Source: Clostridia bacterium (GTDB lineage Bacteria > Bacillota > Clostridia > Acetivibrionales > DSM-2933). Taken from it: DNA of 64,000 nt. Position numbers and translations under genes: made by a program. Position 1 is the stretch's first letter. Every line of letters starts with the position of its first letter. The notes under the pieces are model-generated. The model made no database searches. It had not been told where the DNA came from and was given only the letters and a program-made list of their open reading frames with translations. Where the stretch lies: positions 149,953 to 213,952 of the forward strand of contig JAOABQ010000045.1 in assembly GCA_026418275.1 (NCBI GenBank), given 5' to 3'. Shown piece after piece: positions 36,890-44,977 of the stretch.

Positions 36890-38263
36890 TTAAATAGGAC
36901 TAGAACAATTGTATTCTAATGGAATTGGAATTAAATCAACACTTTTTCGAACTGACATGGCTAGGCACACATGTGGATCAGCTTTAGTCCAATCTCCGTG
37001 ATAATGCAAAGCATTGCCCGCACAGCCTCCCTTGCATATAAGTTGATGTTCGCAACCTTGACATTCTTGTATGCTAAGCGCATCAAAATTACGAATATCT
37101 GTTAAGGGGCCGGTAGCTTGTTCCCAAATTTTTCCCAATGATTTTTGCGGGTAGCGTCCAAGAAACAAAAAATCTGTTACAAGTGATGGGCAGGGAAAGC
37201 AGCTGCCATCTGCTCGAATATATAGTTGACTTGTGCCGGCACTACATCGGGTTGATGGTTTGAGACCATCGGTAATTTTTGGATAAACCATTTCACCATA
37301 ATTTAGATGCAAATTTGAATATTCCTCAAACAAACTATTTTTATATTCATCCATAGTGGGGATAAGTTGGAGATTTTCGTTGGCACGTCCCTGCGGCATC
37401 ATTTTTACAAAATAACATGCTGATACACCTTTGGGCCTTAACATATTTTCAATCTTTGCACATTGTTTTAAATTATTTTTATGTACAGTTGTTTGTACTG
37501 CACATGGAATGTTCTGGCTTAAAAATGATTCAATTCCATTAAGTGTGCGATTGAAAGAGCCCGGAGTTTGACGAAACGTATCATGTGTAACTGCATCAGC
37601 TCCATCTAGGCTAAAGTTAACAGCACCAACACCTAAACGCACCAACTTTTCAGCCTTTTGCTGCGTAACAGCAAAGCCATTTGTACTTAGATAAACAAAT
37701 AGGTGACGACTTTTTGCATAAGCCACAATATCTTCAAGATCTGGACGCAGCAATGGTTCCCCGCCTGTTAAAAATAATCTGATACCTCCTAGTGAAGCAA
37801 ATTGGTCTATCAATTGTATAATTTGTTTATAAGGCAAACCACGGTCTGCATTTGCCTCGCTAGCCGCATAGCAATGCAAACAGCGTAAATTACAGCAATT
37901 GGTTAATTGTATTTGAAGAATCATAAGCCTATAAGGGGTAATTACCGGGAGCGGAAAAGTTCTGGAAAGAAAAGGAGTAGATGACATTTGAATAATGTTC
38001 ATTTCTTTTAATGTTTCTATAATTTCTTCTAATAAACCACAAGCTTCCTCGGTTGAAATATTAAATTGAGAAGAAATTTGATTAATAATAGTTTCATAAG
38101 GTGTCGTCCCTGTCATTTGCCTTAGAATCAAAGCTAGTGATAGACTAATCTTTTGTGAAATTGCGGTTTGAACTGATACAAGATACCCTGTTTTTTTGTA
38201 ATCCCAAATAAGCACTTGCCATTTAGGATTGATTTTAAGGAAAGTTTTTCCTGTGTTGAGCAT
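36890..38263 (-). CDS. Radical SAM/SPASM peptide maturase with PqqD-like domain
   Basis: 457 residues. The N terminus (about 10-95) resembles a PqqD/RRE peptide-recognition domain. The radical SAM core starts at the [4Fe-4S] motif Cys124-x3-Cys128-x2-Cys131 (CNLRCLHC), with GGEPLLRPD downstream. The C-terminal SPASM domain has its own Cys set, including CQGCEHQLICKGGC (C-x2-C-x5-C-x3-C) and a later Cys, for two auxiliary clusters. Such enzymes install thioether or C-C crosslinks in ribosomal peptides. A 60-residue Cys-rich peptide gene lies 250 bp upstream on the same strand and is the likely substrate. No protease or transporter is adjacent. Confidence 0.9.
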   Translation of the reverse strand: MLNTGKTFLKINPKWQVLIWDYKKTGYLVSVQTAISQKISLSLALILRQMTGTTPYETIINQISSQFNISTEEACGLLEEIIETLKEMNIIQMSSTPFLSRTFPLPVITPYRLMILQIQLTNCCNLRCLHCYAASEANADRGLPYKQIIQLIDQFASLGGIRLFLTGGEPLLRPDLEDIVAYAKSRHLFVYLSTNGFAVTQQKAEKLVRLGVGAVNFSLDGADAVTHDTFRQTPGSFNRTLNGIESFLSQNIPCAVQTTVHKNNLKQCAKIENMLRPKGVSACYFVKMMPQGRANENLQLIPTMDEYKNSLFEEYSNLHLNYGEMVYPKITDGLKPSTRCSAGTSQLYIRADGSCFPCPSLVTDFLFLGRYPQKSLGKIWEQATGPLTDIRNFDALSIQECQGCEHQLICKGGCAGNALHYHGDWTKADPHVCLAMSVRKSVDLIPIPLEYNCSSPI

Positions 38264-38292
38264 ACTTCCACATCCTACTATACTTTATTAAT

Positions 38293-38398
38293 CTATATAG
38301 ATCGCACTAAAAACTTTACATTTGACAGAGCATTTAGCGAACGGTTTTAGCGCTCATTGCGATAGGCAAATGTAAAATGTTTTTTGCGTTATCTATAG
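38293..38398. repeat. MITE-like hairpin element, family B
   Basis: About 106 bp. The left end CTATATAGATCGCACTAAAA and the right end, read on the other strand, CTATAGATAACGCAAAAAAC both lead into TTTACATTTG, so the element is a long imperfect palindrome. It lies between the peptide gene and the radical SAM gene and could act as an mRNA hairpin that lowers maturase expression relative to the peptide. Confidence 0.75.
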
Positions 38399-38512
38399 TA
38401 CCTCGCACCGTAATTCTTTCTAAGATATGTGAGGCACAAACTGCAAAAGTGCAATTTTTAGCACTTTGATAAAATGAAAATTTGTTATATAGAAAAATTA
38501 TGACGCTTGTGA

Positions 38513-38695
38513 TCAATCACAAGCGGCACAGTTATCCGGTTTGCATCCGCCTATATTCGTGCAGGAACTTGTATTTCCTATAGTTTTCTCTCCAAGTATT
38601 TCACTGTGGCTTAATTGGAATTTATACTCACCTTCAAGTTTATTCACTTCATCAATTATTTTTCTTACTTGTGGGGGAAGTTGATCCTTATTCAT
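38513..38695 (-). CDS. Putative RiPP precursor peptide (60 aa, Cys-rich C terminus)
   Basis: A strong AAGGAG sits 6 bp before the ATG. The first ~40 residues are charged and helical (PPQVRKIIDEVNKLEGEYKF), like a leader. The last 16 contain four Cys (45, 51, 56, 59; spacing C-x5-C-x4-C-x2-C) in SCTNIGGCKPDNCAACD. With the radical SAM/SPASM enzyme downstream this suggests a sactipeptide/ranthipeptide-type substrate. It is shorter in Cys than the SCIFF family (six Cys) and I do not recognise it. A metal-binding small protein is the alternative. Confidence 0.75.
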   Translation of the reverse strand: MNKDQLPPQVRKIIDEVNKLEGEYKFQLSHSEILGEKTIGNTSSCTNIGGCKPDNCAACD

Positions 38696-38864
38696 AACAA
38701 ACTCCTTATTATATTAAATTTATTTCTAATATTATGTCCAAAATACTTTTCTGATATTCAACATTATATCATGATTAATTTAAACGGAGTGGTTTTCAAT
38801 AACAACGGAATTTTAAAAATGTTTCTGCGTAATTAAAAAAATAGTTTAAAAAAGAATAATTAAA

Positions 38865-38910
38865 AAAATGAAGGACTCTCATAATCCATTTTAAGAGCCC
38901 TTCATTTTTT
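38865..38910. terminator. Bidirectional terminator
   Basis: ATGAAGG-ACTCT and AGAG-CCCTTCAT pair across a 16-base loop, flanked by A-run and T-run, so it can work on either strand. It separates the protease remnant from the peptide gene. Confidence 0.75.
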
Positions 38911-38947
38911 ATATTTATGAGTTATTCCGGGGCAGTTATTTCGTATA

Positions 38948-39702
38948 TCAATCGACGAATTGGAATCTCCATTTTTGCGCTCCGGTCCCTGTGAAGGTCC
39001 ACTGCCACACCGGTGTACCGTTTGCAGTCCCTGCCCACTGTACATCCAGGTATTTTCCGCTGTGTTTGGCAATAATATAGTATTCGCCTGAGGTTGGAGC
39101 ATTGTAGATGCCCCAAATCTGGTTATCTCCATACGTTTTGTCCCATTGTACAACGAGTGCGCCTCCTTCAATCCATTTGCCGTACTCATATCAAATGCAA
39201 AGCTTCCCGAAACCAGATTAACAATGCCGTCCTTGTCTACATGATAATATTTGGTGGTATTGTAAACGGGAATGTCTTTATAGGTTTGGTTTACCTCCAA
39301 AACGGTGTCTCCGTATACATTATCGTACTTTTTTACAATTTTAAAGTTGTTTGAGGGTTCGCCGCCTCTTAATGTGTTGGTTTTAATCACATCCTCATCG
39401 GCTTTGGCGAAGTCGGAAACAATCTCCTCAGGAGACTGTTTGGAAGGGCTGCTCAGTTTACCCGACATGAATATTTTTTTGCCGCTGTCATCGGTTACTA
39501 TTTTATTGCCCCCGGAATCTCTTTGAGTCATACTCTGTAAATTTGCAGGTTTCAGATCCTCTGTATCAGCGTTTGCCAAGACAGGAATACTGTATGTGAA
39601 AAGCGACATTACAAATGCTATGACCAACAGAACGGATATTTTTTTCGACAAATTTTTTTTGCCTATTATGCTTTTATGGGCTTTTAATTTTTTATTATTC
39701 AT
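38948..39702 (-). pseudogene. Remnant of a secreted thermolysin-type (M4) protease: propeptide joined out of frame to a ricin-type lectin tail
   Basis: From the ATG at 39702 (AAAGGA upstream) the frame encodes a signal peptide (ISVLLVIAFVMSLFTYSIPV) and an FTP/PepSY-type M4 propeptide (KIFMSGKLSSPSKQSPEEIV ... VYGDTVLEVNQTYKDIPVYN). No catalytic HEXXH region is present. After about 39180 a different frame carries a QxW beta-trefoil lectin tail (IIAKHSGKYLDVQWAG, then TPVWQW and QKWRFQ), ending at a stop at 38948-38950. The original frame runs on to 38902 with meaningless sequence. The simplest reading is an internal deletion of the catalytic domain that also shifted the frame. Confidence 0.8.
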
Positions 39703-39905
39703 AGATTTCATCCTTTCTTTTATGGATCTTTGGGTGAAACGCAAACAATATACATATTGTGGATACACCGGTATATCTTGGTTAGATTATATCTTTTTCG
39801 CAGATAAATGGGGAGTACCATCTTTTGTGGCACCTTATGAAACATTTCTGAATGGTAGAGTAAGATATAAGTAAAAAAAGATATTTTTGGGCATCAATTC
39901 AAAAA

Positions 39906-39960
39906 GGGTTCTATAAAAAATAGAACCTTTTTAGTTTACGGTTCTATTTTTTATAGAACT
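39906..39960. promoter_or_regulatory. Pair of tandem palindromes upstream of the histidine kinase gene
   Basis: Two palindromes with the same arms: GGTTCTAT-N5-ATAGAACC (39907-39927) and GGTTCTAT-N5-ATAGAACT (39940-39960), 33 bp apart. The first is followed by TTTTT and can form a terminator hairpin on either strand. The second overlaps the expected -35 region of the kinase promoter, so an operator role is possible. Confidence 0.6.
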
Positions 39961-39970
39961 GCAAGTCAAA

Positions 39971-39982
39971 ATATGGTATAAT
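39971..39982 (+). promoter_or_regulatory. Extended -10 promoter of the histidine kinase gene
   Basis: TATGGTATAAT, with the -10 at 39977-39982 and a TG-type extension. No good -35; the palindrome at 39940-39960 occupies that place. The same TATGGTATAAT recurs before the response-regulator gene at about 41559. Confidence 0.65.
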
Positions 39983-40020
39983 CTAGTGAATTATGTAGTG
40001 TTGGAAAAGGGTTTAGGAAA

Positions 40021-41412
40021 ATGCTGCTGATCATCCTTACAATTTTTTTAGGCTTAACCTTTATCATTATGAATATCATTGACTTTAAAAATGAGGCATT
40101 GCACTGGTACAGCGGAATGGTATTCTTTGGTATCCTCTGTTCTGTCGCTGTTTACTTAAGAGAATATGTGCTTCCGGGGTTTCGTACGGGACATCATATG
40201 ATGTCCTATGACCAGCTTGAGTATCTGGTATTTTATATGCTCTTTACAAGTGCGGTTTTTATTTCTTATCCGGGTGTCATGTTTGCTCTGGTGTACTCCC
40301 AAATGTTTCCGGCCTATAAGAGAACGCTAGCGCTTGTTTTTTTAATTCCGTCCTTGATTCAGTGGATATTCTTCCCGGTGAATAAACACTTAGGTACCGT
40401 CACATTCACCATCACTGCAATGATTACAGCCATTTATTATTTAACCGGGTGCTTTTTTTTAACCTACTCTTTCATCAAGGAAAAAAACTTTAAAATAAAA
40501 CAACAAAGACTCATCTCCATGATTCTTTACATACCCGCATTTTTTTACCTTGTCATGATTAACTACATTTTACCGCTCTTTGGTATTTACGATCTTTGGA
40601 TGCTAAATTTTTTTGTGATTATCAACATTATATTGTTTGTTATTTTTGCTTCCAAATATGGTGTGATGGGAGTGCGGCTCCGGGTAGAAAAAGATATGTT
40701 TAATCATACTTTTAAGATGATGACATCCGGTTTTTTAAACCATACGTTAAAAAACGAAATCAATAAGGTGGCTATTTTTGCAGAAAATATCAAACATCAA
40801 ACAAATCCCTATGAGATAGAGGAAAGTGTCCGAATTATTCTGGATTCAACTACTCAAATGAAGGAAATGATAGGCCGGATAGATCAGCAAATCCAGGAAA
40901 TCTACCTTAAAGAGGCGCCTTATTGTCTCAATGAAATTGTAGATCACGCTGTAGAAAGCATTTTAGCCTATGCAGGCGAAAAGCAAATCGAAATCCACAA
41001 AAGTTACCAAAGAAGCATACTCTTAGAATGTGATCAAGTTCATATTACCGAAGTGATTACCAATGTGTTGAAGAATGCGGTTGAAGCAATTGAGGACAGC
41101 GGAAGGGTTGATATTAATATTTATCGCAACAAAGGATATGAGATATTGGAAATCAAAGATACAGGCTGCGGAGTTTCAAAGGAAAACCTTTCACGCATGG
41201 TTGAACCCTTTTGGTCCACCAAGGGAAGTATTGCCAATACTGGCCTGGGATTGACCTATTGTTATAAAATTATGCAGTATTACGGTTCTTTGGCGATCCA
41301 CAGTGAACCCAATAAAGGAACCAGTGTATTTCTAAATTTCTCACGGAAAAAGATCATCTCGGGCACTCCCATATTTCTTTCAAACCTCACCCATTCACAT
41401 TTGAAACTATAA
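40021..41412 (+). CDS. Membrane sensor histidine kinase
   Basis: 463 residues. Residues 1-220 form about seven hydrophobic helices without a large outer domain, suggesting a membrane- or envelope-stress-type sensor. The phosphoacceptor is probably His241 in LNHTLKNEINKV, an atypical H-box. The ATPase domain has the N-box ITNVLKNAVEAI, G1 IKDTGCGVSK, F-box VEPFWSTK and G2 NTGLGLTYC. The partner response regulator gene follows but has its own promoter. Weak ribosome binding site (AGGGTTTAGGA). Confidence 0.9.
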   Translation: MLLIILTIFLGLTFIIMNIIDFKNEALHWYSGMVFFGILCSVAVYLREYVLPGFRTGHHMMSYDQLEYLVFYMLFTSAVFISYPGVMFALVYSQMFPAYKRTLALVFLIPSLIQWIFFPVNKHLGTVTFTITAMITAIYYLTGCFFLTYSFIKEKNFKIKQQRLISMILYIPAFFYLVMINYILPLFGIYDLWMLNFFVIINIILFVIFASKYGVMGVRLRVEKDMFNHTFKMMTSGFLNHTLKNEINKVAIFAENIKHQTNPYEIEESVRIILDSTTQMKEMIGRIDQQIQEIYLKEAPYCLNEIVDHAVESILAYAGEKQIEIHKSYQRSILLECDQVHITEVITNVLKNAVEAIEDSGRVDINIYRNKGYEILEIKDTGCGVSKENLSRMVEPFWSTKGSIANTGLGLTYCYKIMQYYGSLAIHSEPNKGTSVFLNFSRKKIISGTPIFLSNLTHSHLKL

Positions 41413-41539
41413 ACGGTATTTAGAAATCTTATTTCTGCCGGTTGACTTCTAATGCATTTAGGGTGGCTGAGAAAGAGTGTATATTGCCTATGTCTTGCCG
41501 GAATGTTTTACATTGCAAATTTATTTTTTAAATATATAT

Positions 41540-41569
41540 TTGCAAAAATATGGTGGAATATGGTATAAT
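41540..41569 (+). promoter_or_regulatory. Promoter of the response-regulator gene
   Basis: TTGCAA (41540-41545), an 18-bp spacer and TATAAT (41564-41569), with the TATGG extension as at the kinase. TTGCAAATTTA and TTGCAAAAATA form a direct repeat around the -35. Confidence 0.6.
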
Positions 41570-41636
41570 GTGAATATAGAAGCCCTTCTATATTCAAGGT
41601 GGCAATATAAAGATTTCATCACAGGGGTAAACAATA

Positions 41637-42242
41637 ATGGAGAAAATAAAATTACTGTTGATTGACGATGATTCCACTTGGCTTAAAGGAATAGCCTTCT
41701 TTTTAAATAAAGAAGAAGATTTCATTGTTGTTGGCGCAGTAACAACGAAAGAAGATGCGCTTAAATTTATTGCCAATTTCGATATAGATGTAATTCTCAC
41801 AGACCTATTCCTGGTCAATGACAAACATGATGGCATATCGCTAACATTGGAAATCCAAAATATCAAAAAAGTAAAGACCATTATGTTGACTTCTTTTAGA
41901 GAAAAAGAAATCATTGCAGATTCATTTGCAGCAGGTGCTGTTAATTATTTTTGCAAGGATAACTATGAGGCGCTTCCAAATGCTATCCGTTCTACCTTTA
42001 GAAACTGTTCTCCCATAGAAATTATCGGACAGGAGTATACCCGGCTCAGGGAGGAAAACAAGTTGAGTGTCTTAACGGAAGCAGAGCGTGAAGTATATGA
42101 AATGAAAAAGTTGGGCTATACCCTGACGCAAATCGGAGAATCCCTGCATAAATCTACAAGCACTTTAAAGAAGCAGATGAACCATATCCTTAAGAAACTT
42201 GGAATTACCCGCTTTGAAGAAATAAAAAGGTCTATATTATGA
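41637..42242 (+). CDS. Response regulator, NarL/LuxR-type
   Basis: 201 residues: receiver domain (acidic triad LLIDDDS near residue 10, phospho-Asp in VILTDLF near 56, TS in MLTSFRE, Lys in YFCKDN) and a C-terminal LuxR-type helix-turn-helix (LTEAEREVYEMKKLGYTLTQIGESLHKSTSTLKKQMNHIL). It should be phosphorylated by the kinase upstream. Target genes are unknown; the copper island begins 700 bp downstream on the same strand. Confidence 0.9.
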   Translation: MEKIKLLLIDDDSTWLKGIAFFLNKEEDFIVVGAVTTKEDALKFIANFDIDVILTDLFLVNDKHDGISLTLEIQNIKKVKTIMLTSFREKEIIADSFAAGAVNYFCKDNYEALPNAIRSTFRNCSPIEIIGQEYTRLREENKLSVLTEAEREVYEMKKLGYTLTQIGESLHKSTSTLKKQMNHILKKLGITRFEEIKRSIL

Positions 42243-42455
42243 CCGGATGCTGATTTTGCGTAGTGTTTGTCACAGGATAGGTTAAACTTATGCCGAAAAA
42301 TTCGGGATAGTTAATACATATTTTATACTGTTCAAAGGTTGTAAACACCTCTCGGAATTGGAAACATAATAAAGAGAATAGCTTGGCAGGTTTAAAACTT
42401 GAAAAATGAGGTATAGATATATAATGAAAATAATAACTACAAAAGGAGAAATACC

Positions 42456-42635
42456 ATGAGTGTGAAAGATGATGTTTTGAAAACCTTAAGCGAATCCGAA
42501 AACCCTCTTAAAACGGGAGAAATTGCTCAAATTGCCGGAATAGACCAAAAGGAAGTAGATAAAGCCATTAAGGCTTTGAAGGAAGAGGGAAAAATAATAT
42601 CTCCGAAGCGGTGCTATTACTCCGTTAACAAATAA
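42456..42635 (+). CDS. Small winged-helix DNA-binding protein (59 aa)
   Basis: AAAAGGAG lies 7 bp before the ATG. The 59 residues form a compact winged helix: VKDDVLKTLSESENPLKTGE, IAQIAGIDQKEVDKAIKALK and a wing GKIISPKRCYYSVNK. It resembles MarR/Zalpha-type single-domain regulators in size. A lone Cys lies in the wing. It is followed by a terminator and precedes the copper island, so it could be a local regulator. Confidence 0.75.
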   Translation: MSVKDDVLKTLSESENPLKTGEIAQIAGIDQKEVDKAIKALKEEGKIISPKRCYYSVNK

Positions 42636-42708
42636 GAATTAGTAAATCATGAGATTTCTATACAATAACCAAATACTATTCATTTATGTTGTGCTTGAAC
42701 ATACTTCT

Positions 42709-42745
42709 GACTTCCTCTTTAAGAAATACCGGGGAAGTCTTTTTT
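42709..42745 (+). terminator. Terminator after the winged-helix gene
   Basis: GACTTCC pairs with GGAAGTC, followed by six T. The rest of the gap 42636-42952 is AT-rich and must hold the promoter of the first copper-island operon; no box is convincing, though TTGCATAAAACGCTCCCAT at 42874-42892 weakly recalls the shared promoter motif. Confidence 0.8.
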
Positions 42746-42952
42746 GTGTAAAATCACCCTCATGAAGTACATAATGGAAACTCAAAAACCATCGCATATA
42801 TTACTATGTTTGGATAAAAATATTTATGAAGGAACCATATAGAATACGATAAATATTTCATATTTGGAAAAGCTTGCATAAAACGCTCCCATAATGCATG
42901 CGAAGACAAAGCATAGGTTTATCGTAGCTACTATCATTGAGGAGTTGGTAAA

Positions 42953-44095
42953 GTGAAATTTCTAAGAAGCCTCTTAGCTGTAATTTTTATACTAATTATT
43001 GTTGGGGGGATAGGGTATATAGCCTGGAGTCAATTTTTAGCACCGATGAACCACTACGGCATGAATACGAATCCAAACACCCAAGCACCACAGGGGCAAA
43101 ATCAAATGCCTCACGGCCAGTCTTCAGGACAGCAGGTGCCGCAGGGGAATACAGGGCAAAATAATGCTCCCCTTAATACGACAGCGATTGAGAACAGGGA
43201 CCGGTTGAACCAAGCTGTTGGTACAATAAATCAAGCAATTGATTTAATCAGTATTGATCCCTATTCTAAAACTACTTTGCCGCAGGCAAACCCTAACGAT
43301 GTTGGGCCGGGAGCTGTGCAAGGGCAAGGCAGTCAAGGAAATGGGACCATTAACATTTATCCAAGCGGAAACAGTTCTGTAAATATTGCACCCAATGGAA
43401 ACAATACCCCTAATAATACGGCACCGCCGGCAAATACTAATCAGGGAACTCTAAATATGCAGCAAAACCAAAGTTATGTATTTGCCCAGGATAAGCTGGA
43501 GCAGCTTCATAATGGGATATTTTCCATATCTCAGGGAATTATGATGATTAACCAGCTAAAGGATGACCTGCTGGCACAGTCCTCAGTGCTTGAGGCAAAC
43601 CCTCCAAATTACCAGACCTATGCAGTAAGGTACAAAACAGCTTTGCAGAACAGAACAAAACTCAATAATGCATATACTATGTTAAGCCAGGCATCAACCC
43701 TTATCAATGTCAATCCCTATGCATCACCCAACGGATATTCATATAACAAGGATGCAATGGCAAAGCTTCATCAAGGAGTATTTAAGCTTGCACAGGGAAT
43801 GGCAATGCTGAGCAGCCTGAATGAGGATTTTACCAATCAAATGGTACAAGCCTCCGTAGTTTTACAAAGTATGATGAATGCAACCGGCCATACGGGGGGA
43901 ACGACATATGGCATATCCATATTGCAAGGAATCTTTGACAAAGTTAACATGTCTACAATATTTAACATTATTCTTGTAGTATTACTGGTAGGGCTGATTC
44001 TAGGCGTTCTAGGGGCAATCATGAATATGTTCGGAAAAAGCAGCACAAGGAAAAATGAAAAGGGAAAGCTAAATGATGAGTCAAGTGTACTATGA
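42953..44095 (+). CDS. Membrane-anchored helical-repeat protein of unknown family (operon 1, paralogue of 53706 and of the CopA C terminus)
   Basis: 380 residues, GTG start with GAGGAG 8 bp upstream. N-terminal transmembrane helix (LLAVIFILIIVGGIGYIAW), a Gln/Asn/Pro-rich linker, two repeats, then a C-terminal transmembrane helix (FNIILVVLLVGLILGVLGAI). Each repeat pairs a LNQA-x3-INQAIDLI-type helix ending in a P-Y motif (SIDPY, NVNPYASPNGYSY) with a K-x2-LHxG-x6-GM-x3-L helix (KLEQLHNGIFSISQGI; AMAKLHQGVFKLAQGMAML). Each repeat carries one conserved His. Predicted outside the membrane. I do not recognise the domain; the neighbours suggest copper. Confidence 0.85.
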   Translation: MKFLRSLLAVIFILIIVGGIGYIAWSQFLAPMNHYGMNTNPNTQAPQGQNQMPHGQSSGQQVPQGNTGQNNAPLNTTAIENRDRLNQAVGTINQAIDLISIDPYSKTTLPQANPNDVGPGAVQGQGSQGNGTINIYPSGNSSVNIAPNGNNTPNNTAPPANTNQGTLNMQQNQSYVFAQDKLEQLHNGIFSISQGIMMINQLKDDLLAQSSVLEANPPNYQTYAVRYKTALQNRTKLNNAYTMLSQASTLINVNPYASPNGYSYNKDAMAKLHQGVFKLAQGMAMLSSLNEDFTNQMVQASVVLQSMMNATGHTGGTTYGISILQGIFDKVNMSTIFNIILVVLLVGLILGVLGAIMNMFGKSSTRKNEKGKLNDESSVL

Positions 44096-44907
44096 AAGGT
44101 CGTGATCCTTACATGACAGACGAAATTAAAAATAGTGCGGTTAATCAGGATACACCGGGAGCAGTACAAAAAAGCGGAATGGTTAGCCGGGTGCTTATCA
44201 TTGTCATCATTGGAACAATTGCTTTTGGGGTACTTTTTAATTGGTTAACAGGAGGTGGAAATATGGATCATATGGGAAATATGAGCGGCATGGGCGGTTA
44301 TGGAACTTCTCTTGATACTTTTTTAGGCGGGCTCTTAATACTTTTAGTCAAGCTTTTTATGGTTGTTCTGGTCATTGCTGTTATTATAGGTATTGGAGTA
44401 TGGATTAAAAACACATTCCAAGATGCATGGCGAGGTATGCAGCAAAGCGAAACGACCAGCTTTAAAAATGCCAAACCCAATCAGCTTTTTCAAACTATAA
44501 GCAGCGACCCTATTTTGAAAACCGTATCGGTTATTACTATTGCAGTCATTGGAGTCATTCTTCTTCTTTCACTCCTTGGCAGCTTTACAGGCTTAAGTTT
44601 GGGTCTGGGCGGCAGCATGGGCGGACATGGCGGCATGATTGGCGGATTTAGCGCAGCGCTTAGCATTGCGGGGTTGCTCACCCTTTTAATCAAGGTACTG
44701 TCCTTTGTACTGGTCATATCTCTGATTTTGGCTTTGGCGGCTTATATTAAAAAGCAGGCCGATCAGGGAGCTTTCAATTTTACAAAAACCAATGCCCAGG
44801 GAACACCGAACGGAACAAACACTCCGGCAAATAACCAACTGGGAAGCATGGCAAGCAGTGCAGCTGAGCGGAACGACCAGCCTGGAGACAACACGGAAAA
44901 CGGATAG
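44092..44907 (+). CDS. Met-rich polytopic membrane protein (operon 1 only)
   Basis: 271 residues; the ATG overlaps the stop of the helical-repeat gene (ATGA). Helices at about 30-45, 68-100, 138-160 and 185-218. The first outer loop is Met/His/Gly-rich (NMDHMGNMSGMGGYGTSLD) and another Gly-rich loop (SMGGHGGMIGGF) precedes the last pair of helices; two halves look duplicated. The C-terminal tail holds GSMASSAAERNDQPGD, encoded by a repeated DNA segment. The second operon lacks this gene apart from that tail sequence. No family recognised; Cu(I) binding is inferred from Met/His content. Confidence 0.8.
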   Translation: MKGRDPYMTDEIKNSAVNQDTPGAVQKSGMVSRVLIIVIIGTIAFGVLFNWLTGGGNMDHMGNMSGMGGYGTSLDTFLGGLLILLVKLFMVVLVIAVIIGIGVWIKNTFQDAWRGMQQSETTSFKNAKPNQLFQTISSDPILKTVSVITIAVIGVILLLSLLGSFTGLSLGLGGSMGGHGGMIGGFSAALSIAGLLTLLIKVLSFVLVISLILALAAYIKKQADQGAFNFTKTNAQGTPNGTNTPANNQLGSMASSAAERNDQPGDNTENG

Positions 44908-44977
44908 AAAAGGGAGTATGGATTGTGAACAATGCAGGAAGCATGGCGGGCAGTTCCGCTAAGCGGAAGGACCAGCT
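44848..44977 (+). repeat. Two copies of an ATGGCGAGCAGT-type coding repeat
   Basis: Copies at 44848-44882 (end of the 271-residue protein) and 44943-44977 (start of the cytochrome-like protein) read ATGGCAAGCAGTGCAGC/ATGGCGGGCAGTTCCGC and end in GACCAGC. Two further copies in tandem lie at 54778-54854, at the same place relative to the second cytochrome gene. They encode MASSxxxRNDQP-like peptides. Confidence 0.75.

Noticed and set aside
38334..38516. A second 60-residue frame between the RiPP peptide and the radical SAM gene
   Set aside because: TTG start overlapping the peptide stop, no good Shine-Dalgarno, and most of it lies in the family B hairpin element. A second precursor is unlikely.
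39596..39874. Plus-strand 92-residue frame with hydrophobic N terminus
   Set aside because: Antisense to the protease-remnant signal peptide; no ribosome binding site and no family resemblance.
42841..42952. A fifth copy of the shared copper-type promoter before operon 1
   Set aside because: CTTGCAT and CTCCCAT are present but 13 bp apart, and no -10 lies at the fixed distance, so the match fails.
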